Source of the DNA: an uncultured Lachnospiraceae bacterium
Lineage (GTDB): Bacteria > Bacillota > Clostridia > Lachnospirales > Lachnospiraceae
Assembly (NCBI GenBank): GCA_945836565.1
Contig: CAMALN010000003.1
Coordinates: forward strand, 1 to 25,722
DNA: 25,722 nt
Reading direction: 5' to 3'
Below are positions 15,149-22,730 of the stretch, piece by piece. A model generated the notes under the pieces. It searched no databases and was not told the origin of the DNA. It saw only the letters and a program-made list of their open reading frames with translations. The translations under genes and the position numbers were made by a program. The first letter of the stretch is position 1. Every line of letters starts with the position of its first letter.

Positions 15149-17344
15149 TTATTTTTCTTCTTTTTTTACAAGCTTCTTCTTGAAGAAATACCACATCGGA
15201 CCTGTAATACATACAGAAGAGTAAGCACCACATACGATACCTGCCATAAGAGTAAATGTGAACTCCTTAAGCGATTCAACACCCATTATGAAGAGTACAA
15301 GAACCATAACAAAGGTTGTAAGTGATGTATAGATTGTTCTTGTAAGCGTCTGTGAGATACTTGTATTAACTATCTCGTCAAGCTCCGTCTTCTTATCTGC
15401 ATTCTGCATATTCTCACGGATTCTGTCGAAGATAATAATTGTCGCATTTATCGAGTAACCCACTATAGTAAGCATACATGCGATGAATGTGTTACCTACA
15501 GAAAGACGTGCGATAGAATATATAGCAAATACAACAAGTACGTCGTGTAAAAGTGCAAGCACTGCTGATGCACCGAATCTAACATCAGAGAATCTTACAG
15601 CAATGTAGATAAGCATAAGAACTGATGCAATGGCGATAGCTATAACAGCATCCTTCTTCATCTCACCGCTTATCGTAGAGCTTATGCTCTCTGCACTAAT
15701 CTCTGAGATTTCAAAATTGTCTCTAAGTGCGGCCTCCATATCTGCAGCCACAGTCTCATCAAGCTCAGTTGTCTTGAATATAACCTGATCAGTATCCTCT
15801 ACTGCCTGTATCTGAACCTCGCCTGCCGAAAGTCCTGTAGATGAAAGGATAACAGGAAGTATCTCTGACTCCGCTCTCTCTAAGTCATAAGCCTCTGTAA
15901 ATGTAACAGTTGTTGAAGTACCACCTGTGAACTCAAGGCTGTAATTAAGAATCTTTCCTGTATTGCTCTTGTTGATAGGGAGGAATACAAGTCCTGCAAT
16001 TATAGCCAATATCGAAAGCACGAAGAATACCTTGCTGTTCTTCACAAATGCTCCGGTCTTTATAGCCTTTGCCTTTCCGTAAAGCTTAGGATTGGTTAAG
16101 CCAAGATCAACCACTATGTTAAGCAGAATTCTTGTAATGATAAGTGCCGTAAACATTGAAAGCACAATACCTATAACCAGTGTAGTAGCAAATCCCTTGA
16201 TGCTACCTGTACCAAGCTTCATCAAAACGAAGGCTGCGATAAGTGTTGTAATATTTCCATCGAGGATTGCTGAAAGTGCTTTGTGGAAGCCCGAATCAAC
16301 GGCTGTCTTTACGCCCTTTCCGTCTGCAAGCTCTTCTTTGATACGTGTGAATATAATAACGTTTGCATCAACCGCCATACCGATTGAAAGGATAATACCC
16401 GCAAGTCCCGGAAGTGTAAGCGCTGTACCTCCGATACTGAGTGTAAGAAGCATCAGGAGAACATATACTCCAAGTGCAATCGCTGCCAAAAATCCCGGAA
16501 GAAGATAAAGGATTATCATAAGCACGCATACTATGCCGAGTCCGATAGCACCTGCCTTTAAGCTTGAAGATATCGCATCCTTACCAAGCTTAGCACCTAC
16601 TATCTGATACTGAAGCTGTGAAAGTTCAAGCGGAAGTGCACCTATCTTGATTGTGCTGGCAAGCTGCTCTGCTTCCTCATAGCTTGAAATCTTGTTGATT
16701 ACACAGTTACCGTCAGTGATTGGCTGCTGTACTATAGGCGCGCTCTGAACCTTGCCATCATATATTATATAGATAGAATTTCCCACATTTGCTGTCGTTG
16801 CTTCTCCAAAGCTTGCTGCACCTGCCTCGTCAAGAGCAAGCTGAACCACGTAATCCTTAACTGTTCCCGAATCATCTATACCTGCACTTGCGCTCTTCAC
16901 ATTGGCACCGGTAAGAACTGACTCATACTCCTGACCTGTAGCCCAGAGCTGGTAATTCTCAGGATCAAGGAATTCAAGCTTACCAGGCTGTCCAAGCTCC
17001 TCCAATACCGCTCTTGCGTCAAAGTTAGAATCATCCGTAGGTCTCGGAAGCTCAACTGTGATTCTGTCATCACCTTCCTTATATACCTCACCCTCACTCT
17101 TGTAGCTGTCTACTCTTCGCTGAAGCTTATCTATAGTAGCAGCTATCTCATCCTTGCTCGGATTCTCATTCTCTATCTGATAAGTTACGCTGAGTCCACC
17201 ATTTAAGTCAAGTCCGAGCGGAATATCCTTTGCCTTTCCGACTCTTTCCTTGTCAACTCCATACATTGCCATATACACGCCGCCTGCTACGATAAGCAGG
17301 AATACGAGAAGCTTGGCAAATGCCTTACCTTTTACCTTTTTCAT
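15149..17344 (-). CDS. secDF: Fused protein-export membrane protein SecDF
   Basis: This 731-residue protein joins SecD (about 1-430) and SecF (about 435-731) in one chain. It has about twelve membrane helices and two large extracytoplasmic domains. Typical motifs include LGLDLNGG at 43-50 (the family usually has LDLRGG), the D4 region GMAVDANVIIF near 322-332, FTGGTSTTVTF at the start of SecF and the matching ATIIIFDRI motif. SecDF uses the proton or sodium motive force to pull exported proteins through SecYEG. AAGGAGA precedes the ATG, 21 nt after the SCIFF maturase stop, so the gene is very likely in the scfA-scfB operon. Fused SecDF is common in Firmicutes. Confidence 0.97.
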   Translation of the reverse strand: MKKVKGKAFAKLLVFLLIVAGGVYMAMYGVDKERVGKAKDIPLGLDLNGGLSVTYQIENENPSKDEIAATIDKLQRRVDSYKSEGEVYKEGDDRITVELPRPTDDSNFDARAVLEELGQPGKLEFLDPENYQLWATGQEYESVLTGANVKSASAGIDDSGTVKDYVVQLALDEAGAASFGEATTANVGNSIYIIYDGKVQSAPIVQQPITDGNCVINKISSYEEAEQLASTIKIGALPLELSQLQYQIVGAKLGKDAISSSLKAGAIGLGIVCVLMIILYLLPGFLAAIALGVYVLLMLLTLSIGGTALTLPGLAGIILSIGMAVDANVIIFTRIKEELADGKGVKTAVDSGFHKALSAILDGNITTLIAAFVLMKLGTGSIKGFATTLVIGIVLSMFTALIITRILLNIVVDLGLTNPKLYGKAKAIKTGAFVKNSKVFFVLSILAIIAGLVFLPINKSNTGKILNYSLEFTGGTSTTVTFTEAYDLERAESEILPVILSSTGLSAGEVQIQAVEDTDQVIFKTTELDETVAADMEAALRDNFEISEISAESISSTISGEMKKDAVIAIAIASVLMLIYIAVRFSDVRFGASAVLALLHDVLVVFAIYSIARLSVGNTFIACMLTIVGYSINATIIIFDRIRENMQNADKKTELDEIVNTSISQTLTRTIYTSLTTFVMVLVLFIMGVESLKEFTFTLMAGIVCGAYSSVCITGPMWYFFKKKLVKKEEK

Positions 17345-17365
17345 AATCGTTCTCCTTAACCTTCT

Positions 17366-18769
17366 TTAATCCTCTTCGTCTGCTAAAGCCGCCTTAATCA
17401 TAATCGCGCATTCTATACGCTTTCTCTGCAGCTCGCAGCCTATATCGTAAGCATCTGTTATGCTTCCATGGAACTGATAAGAATTAGCTGCACATCCGCC
17501 ACTACAGTAAAATCTTGCAAAGCAATCCTTACACTTGTCCTTCGCATATACATTGCATAATTTGAATTCATCCACAATATCAGTTCTGTTGATACCGTTA
17601 TACACATCTCCAAGCAGGAATTCCTCTTGTCCTACAAACTGATGACATGGATAAAGCTGTCCGGTCGGCGTAACTGCCAGATACTCTGTACCCGAACCGC
17701 ATCCCGACAGACGTTTATATACACAAGGTCCGCCATTTAAATCAAGCATATAATGGAAGAAAGTAACCGGCTTACCCTCCTTGTGTCTTCTTATAATATC
17801 CTGAGCGAGCTTATCATACTCCTCAAATATAACAGGCAAATCCTCTTGCCTTATAGCATACTCACACTCATCAGGAGAGACGACAGGCTCTATGGATATC
17901 TCCTTAAAGCCAAGGTCAGCCATATGCTTGAAGTCCTCAGTAAAATCGAGATTATGTCTCGTAAAGGTTCCTCTTACATAATAACTCTTATCTCCTCTTG
18001 ATTCTACAAATCTTTGAAATTTCGGAACTATCACATCATAGCTTCCATGTCCGTTTCTGGTAGGTCTCATCATATCATTTATCTCTTTTCGACCATCCAG
18101 ACTCAGGACAACGTTTGATATCTCCTTATTGCAGAACTCCATAACCTCGTCATTCAGCAATACTCCGTTTGTAGTGAGTGTAAATCTAAAGTTCTTGTTC
18201 GCTTCCTTCTCACGCATACGCCCGTAAGCCACAAGCTCCTTGACTACGTCAAAGTTCATAAGCGGCTCGCCACCGAAGAAGTCAACCTCCAGATTCACTC
18301 TGTTTCCTGAGTTCTCTATCAAAAAGTCTAAGGCCTTCTTGCCAACCTCCAGGCTCATAAGCTCACGCTTCTGTCCGTGATACTCTCCCTCGTCTGCGAA
18401 GCAGTACTGACAGGCAAGGTTGCAGTCATGAGCTATATGTAAGCAAAGCGCCTTAACTACTGTTTTTCTCTTCTTAAAATCCATTATGATATCACGGTAT
18501 ACATCCTCTGTAAAAAGCTGTCCCGCTTCCATAAGCTCCTCTATGTCCGAGGCTGCATCACTGATATCCTCTATACTATAGGTATTACCGTGCTTTTGCT
18601 GTATGTAGGCTATTACCTCAGACCTTACAGCTTCTGTCTTCTGTCCCTCATTAAGCTTGTCCTGATAAAACTCTATCATGTCATACACAAGCTCATCGAC
18701 AACATGGACCGAGCCGCTGCACACATCCAGCACTATGTTATACCCGTTATTCTTATACTGATGAACCAT
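17366..18769 (-). CDS. scfB: SCIFF ranthipeptide maturase, radical SAM/SPASM
   Basis: The 467-residue enzyme has an N-terminal precursor-binding region (about 1-95, RRE-like). The radical SAM core (about 105-330) has the cluster motif CNLACQYC (Cys116, Cys120, Cys123) and FGGEP at 165-169. A SPASM domain binds auxiliary clusters, with cysteines at 357, 375, 413, 416, 422, 426 and 445. It belongs to the SCIFF maturase family; the studied clostridial member CteB forms a thioether between a cysteine sulfur and a residue backbone carbon in its peptide. The peptide gene scfA lies 130 nt upstream, separated by three hairpins. GGGAG precedes the ATG. The product goes to no visible transporter or protease here, but secDF follows directly. 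Confidence 0.97.
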   Translation of the reverse strand: MVHQYKNNGYNIVLDVCSGSVHVVDELVYDMIEFYQDKLNEGQKTEAVRSEVIAYIQQKHGNTYSIEDISDAASDIEELMEAGQLFTEDVYRDIIMDFKKRKTVVKALCLHIAHDCNLACQYCFADEGEYHGQKRELMSLEVGKKALDFLIENSGNRVNLEVDFFGGEPLMNFDVVKELVAYGRMREKEANKNFRFTLTTNGVLLNDEVMEFCNKEISNVVLSLDGRKEINDMMRPTRNGHGSYDVIVPKFQRFVESRGDKSYYVRGTFTRHNLDFTEDFKHMADLGFKEISIEPVVSPDECEYAIRQEDLPVIFEEYDKLAQDIIRRHKEGKPVTFFHYMLDLNGGPCVYKRLSGCGSGTEYLAVTPTGQLYPCHQFVGQEEFLLGDVYNGINRTDIVDEFKLCNVYAKDKCKDCFARFYCSGGCAANSYQFHGSITDAYDIGCELQRKRIECAIMIKAALADEED

Positions 18770-18822
18770 CTTGGTACTCCCGAATTCGTATTAGGTCATC
18801 GAGCACGAATACTTCCGCCCGA

Positions 18823-18899
18823 TACACATTCTGTGTGTAACATACATAAAGAGGACTATCCAAGGATAATCCTCTTCAATACTTAGATTCAGTATCTAA
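18823..18899 (-). other. Three consecutive stem-loops between scfA and scfB
   Basis: In the minus-strand transcript, three stems follow the scfA stop codon: 18883-18899 (6 bp, 5-nt loop), 18851-18874 (11 bp with one wobble, very tight 2-nt loop, probably opening to 4) and 18823-18839 (6 bp, 5-nt loop). The middle one is followed by TTTATGT, a poor T-run. They could stabilise the scfA mRNA end or limit read-through into scfB. Confidence 0.6.
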
Positions 18900-19040
18900 T
18901 TACTTGTTCTCACAGCTCTGGTTTCCAACTGTACAAGAAGTCTTGCATGCTGACTGGCAAGAAGTCTGGCACTCACCGCATCCACCCTTAACAACTGTGT
19001 TCTTCAAAGTCTTCTCTGTCAATGTCTTAATTCTCTTCAT
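18900..19040 (-). CDS. scfA: SCIFF (six-cysteine) ranthipeptide precursor
   Basis: This 46-residue gene is too short for ordinary ORF calls. Its leader (about 1-20) is basic, starting MKRIKTLTEK and ending in KGG. The core holds six cysteines at 21, 24, 28, 32, 36 and 43 in the near-invariant pattern CGECQTSCQSACKTSC. This is the hallmark of SCIFF peptides, found in nearly all Clostridia and modified by a dedicated radical SAM enzyme to give thioether links. The ATG at 19040 follows GGAGGAAG. It has its own promoter (19113-19141) and is the first gene of an operon with the maturase and secDF. Family knowledge suggests a signalling role for ranthipeptides in some clostridia; no function is shown here. 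Confidence 0.97.
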   Translation of the reverse strand: MKRIKTLTEKTLKNTVVKGGCGECQTSCQSACKTSCTVGNQSCENK

Positions 19041-19061
19041 CTAAGCTTCCTCCATATATAA

Positions 19062-19077
19062 TAAATATCGATATTTA
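19062..19077. promoter_or_regulatory. 16-bp perfect palindrome in the scfA leader
   Basis: TAAATATCGATATTTA is a perfect palindrome centred about 36 nt downstream of the predicted scfA transcription start and 22 nt before the GTG/ATG region with the ribosome binding site. It could be an operator for a dimeric repressor or a small RNA stem. No regulator gene adjacent suggests which protein might bind. Confidence 0.5.
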
Positions 19078-19112
19078 CACAATGGGGCATACATACCCAT
19101 ATTGATTTCGTT

Positions 19113-19141
19113 ATTATAACACACTATATTATTCTTGTGAA
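19113..19141 (-). promoter_or_regulatory. Strong promoter of the scfA-scfB-secDF operon
   Basis: On the minus strand TTCACA (19136-19141) and TATAAT (19113-19118) are spaced by 17 nt, with TG one base before the -10 box (extended -10). Start would be near 19106, giving a leader of about 66 nt. It is the best promoter match I see in the window, fitting high expression of a small peptide. Confidence 0.75.
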
Positions 19142-19160
19142 GATATTTTTTGTGATGCAC

Positions 19161-19583
19161 CTACATCCTGTACCCTGCCTGTGTTCCTATCAGACCCCCA
19201 CAAAGTGCAAGCAAAGTTACCGCCAGCCACTGCGTCTTCACAAACATATCATTTTCAGTGATAAGAATCGCAATCACAATCAGTATGATAACATACACTA
19301 TACCGGTCGCAAGGCCTACGGGCACCATCATATTCTGATGCTCCAGCACGTATGCCCTAAGCAGTCTATGCTTTGATACTATCAGTCCGGCAATCGCTCC
19401 TCCTAATATATATATTCCATTTACACATATGCCTATGGTGGCATCATTCCACCTAAGCTTATACACACAAAACGCCAGACCAAATAAAAGCAGGATGTCC
19501 AACATATAGCCCACGAGCATAGCCATAAGCATATAACCTACGTTGTACATCCCATCCCATATCATCTTTCCTATCATTTTCAT
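19161..19583 (-). CDS. Small four-helix membrane protein, TIGR04086-like
   Basis: The 140-residue protein is almost entirely hydrophobic, with four predicted membrane helices (about 15-42, 48-69, 87-109 and 119-136) and short loops. Its size, layout and position beside the SCIFF gene fit what I recall of the TIGR04086 family, uncharacterised membrane proteins of Firmicutes often found near SCIFF, YajC or SecDF genes. No catalytic motif is visible. The ATG at 19583 follows GAGGGATT and is preferred to a GTG at 19598 that lies within a hairpin. That hairpin (19589-19625) buries the ribosome binding site. The gene ends 121 nt before scfA and just upstream of its promoter, so it belongs to the transcription unit of the antiporter or has an unseen promoter. 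Confidence 0.7.
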   Translation of the reverse strand: MKMIGKMIWDGMYNVGYMLMAMLVGYMLDILLLFGLAFCVYKLRWNDATIGICVNGIYILGGAIAGLIVSKHRLLRAYVLEHQNMMVPVGLATGIVYVIILIVIAILITENDMFVKTQWLAVTLLALCGGLIGTQAGYRM

Positions 19584-19588
19584 AATAA

Positions 19589-19625
19589 AATCCCTCACAC
19601 AACTTATTACATTGTATGAGGGATT
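19589..19625 (-). promoter_or_regulatory. Long hairpin covering a ribosome binding site (terminator or translational switch)
   Basis: On the minus strand two 14-nt arms (AATCCCTCATACAA and TTGTGTGAGGGATT) pair with one wobble around a 9-nt loop. The hairpin starts 8 nt after the antiporter stop codon. Its 3' arm contains GAGGG, the ribosome binding site of the next gene, and its end is 5 nt before that ATG. A short TTTTATT follows the 3' arm, so it may also terminate. Confidence 0.8.
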
Positions 19626-19633
19626 GGTATGTT

Positions 19634-20812
19634 TTATGCAGTCTTTGTAATCTCTCCTGCTTTTTTAAGTGCGGTCTTCGTGATTATAGGCCCTACAAGC
19701 TCATATATAACAACTCCGCAAAGCACGATAGTCTGTATACTGTTGCCGTATTCAGGAAGTGTAGCTGCCGCCGTAGCAGCAAGACCTATCGCAACTCCCT
19801 CCTGTGGCACAAGCGTAAAGCCAAGATATTTGCTCACTATATCAGGTGCCTTCGACAGTTTAGCTCCCAGAGCTGCCCCCAGAACCTTGCCAACCACTCT
19901 TCCTATTACATAGACTGCACCGACTACTCCTACGGATGCAATTATTGTAATATCAAGAGAGGCGCCCGATATAATGAAGAACATCATATATATAGGTGGT
20001 GTCATCCTATCCAGCGGTTCATATATCTTCTCTCTGTATTTTGACAGATTAACAAACACCATACTGAGCATCATACATGCAAGCAATGACGAAAATCCAA
20101 CTATCTCAGATATACCTATGGTTATGCATATCATAAAAAGCGTAATCGCAAGACGGTTTCCTCTTCCGGTATATAACTTTACAGCTATAACCATCAAAAG
20201 TCCGAGCAACGCTCCAAATAAGAGTCCGCCAAAAAGCTCTATGCAAGGTGTCAGAAGCAGCTTTCCGACCGATACCTTTCCGTGTGAGCTAATAACCCCT
20301 GCTATCGCCATGGATATACCGAACATCATAAGTGCAACAGCATCATCTATGGCAACCACAGGAAGAAGTGTATTCGTAACCGGCCCCTTTGATTTGTATT
20401 GCTTCACTATCATAAGTGTCGATGCCGCAGCAGTTGCTGAAGCTATAGCACCCATAGCTAGTGCAAATGTCACATCATAGCCCAGGATGAGAAGTATGGC
20501 ATCAACCACCACTACTGCGCCCAGACCTTCAAGTATACCTATTACTATAGGCGCCTTTCCGACCTTCCTCAGAAAGCTTATCTTGAATTCGGCTCCTATC
20601 GAAAATGCGATACAGCCGAGAGCCAGATTTGTCACAAAATCCATATGTGCTACCAAATCATCGTTCAATATATTCAGACAATGAGGCCCTATAATCAGCC
20701 CCATTACAAGATACCCCGTAACATTAGGAAGCTTTAGTTGTTTGACAATTTTCCCCGCCACAAGTGCCGCTAAGAGCATTATGGCAATGTACATATATAT
20801 ATTCAAATCCAT
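19634..20812 (-). CDS. CPA2-family cation/proton antiporter (KefB/NapA-like)
   Basis: The 392-residue integral membrane protein has about 12 hydrophobic segments. The signature of CPA2 exchangers includes the early LPNVTGYLVMGLIIGP stretch, the SATAAASTLM motif near 125-134 and the transport-site pair Asp156-Asp157 in VVAIDDAVA. A two-Asp site is typical of electrogenic sodium/proton exchangers such as NapA. No C-terminal TrkA/RCK domain is attached, so ligand control would need a separate protein. The gene starts 2 nt after the PII-like gene, almost certainly translationally coupled, and is the last gene before the hairpin at 19589-19625. Cation specificity (sodium or potassium) cannot be read directly. 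Confidence 0.9.
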   Translation of the reverse strand: MDLNIYMYIAIMLLAALVAGKIVKQLKLPNVTGYLVMGLIIGPHCLNILNDDLVAHMDFVTNLALGCIAFSIGAEFKISFLRKVGKAPIVIGILEGLGAVVVVDAILLILGYDVTFALAMGAIASATAAASTLMIVKQYKSKGPVTNTLLPVVAIDDAVALMMFGISMAIAGVISSHGKVSVGKLLLTPCIELFGGLLFGALLGLLMVIAVKLYTGRGNRLAITLFMICITIGISEIVGFSSLLACMMLSMVFVNLSKYREKIYEPLDRMTPPIYMMFFIISGASLDITIIASVGVVGAVYVIGRVVGKVLGAALGAKLSKAPDIVSKYLGFTLVPQEGVAIGLAATAAATLPEYGNSIQTIVLCGVVIYELVGPIITKTALKKAGEITKTA

Positions 20813-20814
20813 CG

Positions 20815-21153
20815 TTATGCACCAAGTCCCTCTACAAAAGTAACAGGCAATGCAAACATTATACCTGTATTAGGCTCATCAAGTCCCACAGCATTGTGGA
20901 TAACCTCCTTTGCCTTCTCCATCTCCTCGTCATTCACAACAAAGAGCATAACCTTAACAGTCTCGTGGTCATCATCATCCGCGAGAATCGACTTCAGCAT
21001 CCCGAATATCGGAAGGTCATCCATCTTCTCTATAATGCTTGCCATACCTACGGCATCTATTATAGTTCCGCCATGTATGCCTGCCTCCGCAAGATCCTTG
21101 CAGATATCGCTTGTCAAATCAGCCTTCTTCAAAATAACAGTCAATAAATTCAA
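20815..21153 (-). CDS. PII-like ferredoxin-fold regulatory protein
   Basis: The 112-residue protein follows the PII layout. A strand at residues 3-8 is followed by a helix (12-24), a strand with HGGTIIDAVGM (27-37) and a loop corresponding to the T-loop (38-64, acidic end DDDD). A strand (65-73), a helix (75-88) and a C-terminal segment with TGIMFALPV (96-104) complete it. PII proteins bind nucleotides and control transporters and enzymes. The start is TTG at 21153, which lies 9 nt after AGGAGG; an ATG at 21189 would overlap the upstream gene. It precedes the antiporter by 2 nt, strongly suggesting that it regulates that transporter. Sequence identity to classic GlnB is low. Confidence 0.75.
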   Translation of the reverse strand: MNLLTVILKKADLTSDICKDLAEAGIHGGTIIDAVGMASIIEKMDDLPIFGMLKSILADDDDHETVKVMLFVVNDEEMEKAKEVIHNAVGLDEPNTGIMFALPVTFVEGLGA

Positions 21154-21166
21154 TGTTATATACCTC

Positions 21167-21814
21167 CTATAAAATTTCCAGCATCTCATCCATGCGCCTA
21201 TAAATCTTCTTCACGTATGGGGCTATCTCTTCGTTTGGTTCTATCAGGTCGACAACCATTACAGGATATAGTTTTCCTGATCCGGCGGATATTATGCCGT
21301 TTATCGAATCCTCTACCGCAATGGTCTCCTCCGGCATAGTGCCAAGCATCTCACAAGCCTTAAGATATATATCAGGTGCCGGTTTTCCGTTCTCCACCAT
21401 ATCTCCGAATACGAGCTCGTCAAAGTATCCGTCTATGCTGTGATTCCTCAGGTGATTTATGGCTCTTTCCCTGACTGTAGATGTGGCCAGCCCAATCTTA
21501 TATCCGTTGTCCTTGAGATAACTTAATGTTTCTCTGACGCCTGCTTTTAGCTCTATGCCATTTTCTTCCACAAAGGAATCCAGCCTTTGTATCATCTTCT
21601 CCCTGAATTCAAAATAATCTATGCCTCTGCCAACCATCCTCTCGAAGGTAGCTTTGTTTGAATATTTTGTACCACCGGCAATATGCTCACATACATCTGT
21701 CATCAGCTCCCTTGGTATGCCATATTCCTCAGCTACCTCAAGCTGAAAACGACGATATAATTTCTCAGTGTCAAATATCACGCCATCCATATCAAATACA
21801 ACCGCTTTAAACAT
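21167..21814 (-). CDS. HAD-superfamily phosphatase, beta-phosphoglucomutase-like
   Basis: The 215-residue cytosolic enzyme has all four HAD motifs: FDMDGV with nucleophile Asp8 and Asp10, ATST with Thr111/Ser112, Lys144 in NGKPAPD, and VEDS with Glu168/Asp169. A helical cap lies between residues about 15 and 85. Relatives act on sugar phosphates or nucleotides, so the substrate cannot be set. The gene follows the PP2C gene after 53 nt and precedes the PII-like gene after 13 nt. AGGAGATT stands before the ATG. No sugar operon is nearby; its place before the antiporter pair may be incidental. Confidence 0.88.
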   Translation of the reverse strand: MFKAVVFDMDGVIFDTEKLYRRFQLEVAEEYGIPRELMTDVCEHIAGGTKYSNKATFERMVGRGIDYFEFREKMIQRLDSFVEENGIELKAGVRETLSYLKDNGYKIGLATSTVRERAINHLRNHSIDGYFDELVFGDMVENGKPAPDIYLKACEMLGTMPEETIAVEDSINGIISAGSGKLYPVMVVDLIEPNEEIAPYVKKIYRRMDEMLEIL

Positions 21815-21867
21815 AGTAATCTCCTGTAATATATAAGTTTTATAATACTTACATTGGTGAATTAATT

Positions 21868-22596
21868 CTAAATTATCTTAACTGCTATAGCAGAATAATT
21901 ATCTGTCTTCTTCATATCTGCCCGTTCTCTGACAAGCAGTTCCATCCTCGATACCCAATCCTCTGCACTCGATGTGGTATTCAGGTACTGCATCATCTCT
22001 GTCTCATACACATATTCCCAGAAGCCGTCAGTCATAAGCACAAAGCTATGTCCCGGCTCCGTCTCAAGTATCGCACTCTTATCATATGTCTTGGTGCCCC
22101 ATTCGGCGCCCATAACTCGGAATACCTTATTCCTGTCAGGATGTGTTCTAATCTCATCTTCCTTTATCTCACCTGTATCCACAAGCATCTGCACCAGGCT
22201 GTGATCTCTGGTTCTCTCATATCTTGTACCATTTGCGAAGAAATGATACAGTCTGCTGTCACCTATGCTTGCCCACTTTATCTGGTCAGGTGTAACCACA
22301 AGTATAACTGCAGTTGTCTTCATGGCATCCTTGAGATTTTCTCTTTCCTGAAGTGCCAGAAGCTCATTCTGTGCCTTAGTCATAGCATTGTCGAGAAAGC
22401 CGGGTACATCTCCGCCCGCCTCAAACATATCTATAATAACTCCTGCCACAAGCTTCGACGCAACCTCTCCACGGTCATGACCACCCAAGCCGTCGCAGAG
22501 CACAAAGCAATACTGGTCGCCATATCGTGTAGCAGCCACATAATCCTCATTATTTTTTCTTCCGCCCGGATTTGTAAACATACAATAATCTATCAT
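21868..22596 (-). CDS. PP2C-type serine/threonine phosphatase
   Basis: The 242-residue protein has the metal-binding residues of PP2C: Asp18 (NNED), Asp35-Gly36 (CDGLGGH), Asp190-Gly191 (MTDGFWE) and Asp232-Asn233 (TDNYSA). SIGDSRLY and TRDHSLVQ are also present. It is cytosolic, without a membrane segment or extra domains, as in Stp/PrpC phosphatases that reverse Hanks-type kinase signalling. In many Firmicutes it sits beside a PASTA kinase gene, but here no kinase is adjacent; upstream is the Ig-like surface protein, separated by a terminator. AAGGAG precedes the ATG, and a candidate promoter lies 44 nt upstream of it. Confidence 0.92.
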   Translation of the reverse strand: MIDYCMFTNPGGRKNNEDYVAATRYGDQYCFVLCDGLGGHDRGEVASKLVAGVIIDMFEAGGDVPGFLDNAMTKAQNELLALQERENLKDAMKTTAVILVVTPDQIKWASIGDSRLYHFFANGTRYERTRDHSLVQMLVDTGEIKEDEIRTHPDRNKVFRVMGAEWGTKTYDKSAILETEPGHSFVLMTDGFWEYVYETEMMQYLNTTSSAEDWVSRMELLVRERADMKKTDNYSAIAVKII

Positions 22597-22639
22597 CCAA
22601 AACTCCTTCTTAAAATATCAGCTCATATCATCTTATCAC

Positions 22640-22668
22640 ATAATAATCCAGCATCAAGTATATTACAA
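22640..22668 (-). promoter_or_regulatory. Candidate promoter of the PP2C gene
   Basis: On the minus strand TTGTAA (22663-22668) and TATTAT (22640-22645) have 17-nt spacing, placed just downstream of the terminator of the Ig-like gene. An alternative pair (TTGATG and TAAGAT) overlaps it. A 5' leader of about 35 nt would result. Confidence 0.5.
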
Positions 22669-22670
22669 GG

Positions 22671-22702
22671 AAAAATTTCGGCGCCGAATTACTCGACGCC
22701 GA
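22671..22702 (-). terminator. Intrinsic terminator of the Ig-like surface protein gene
   Basis: A GC-rich 10-bp stem (TCGGCGTCGA with TCGGCGCCGA, one wobble, 5-nt loop) is followed on the minus strand by AA and five T. It lies 28 nt after the stop codon and separates that gene from the PP2C gene. Confidence 0.85.
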
Positions 22703-22730
22703 TTAAATACGCTTATGTAATTATGTAAGA

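Noticed and set aside
22048..22728. A 226-codon open frame on the plus strand
   Set aside because: It is antisense to the PP2C phosphatase, whose catalytic motifs are complete, and has no start signal.
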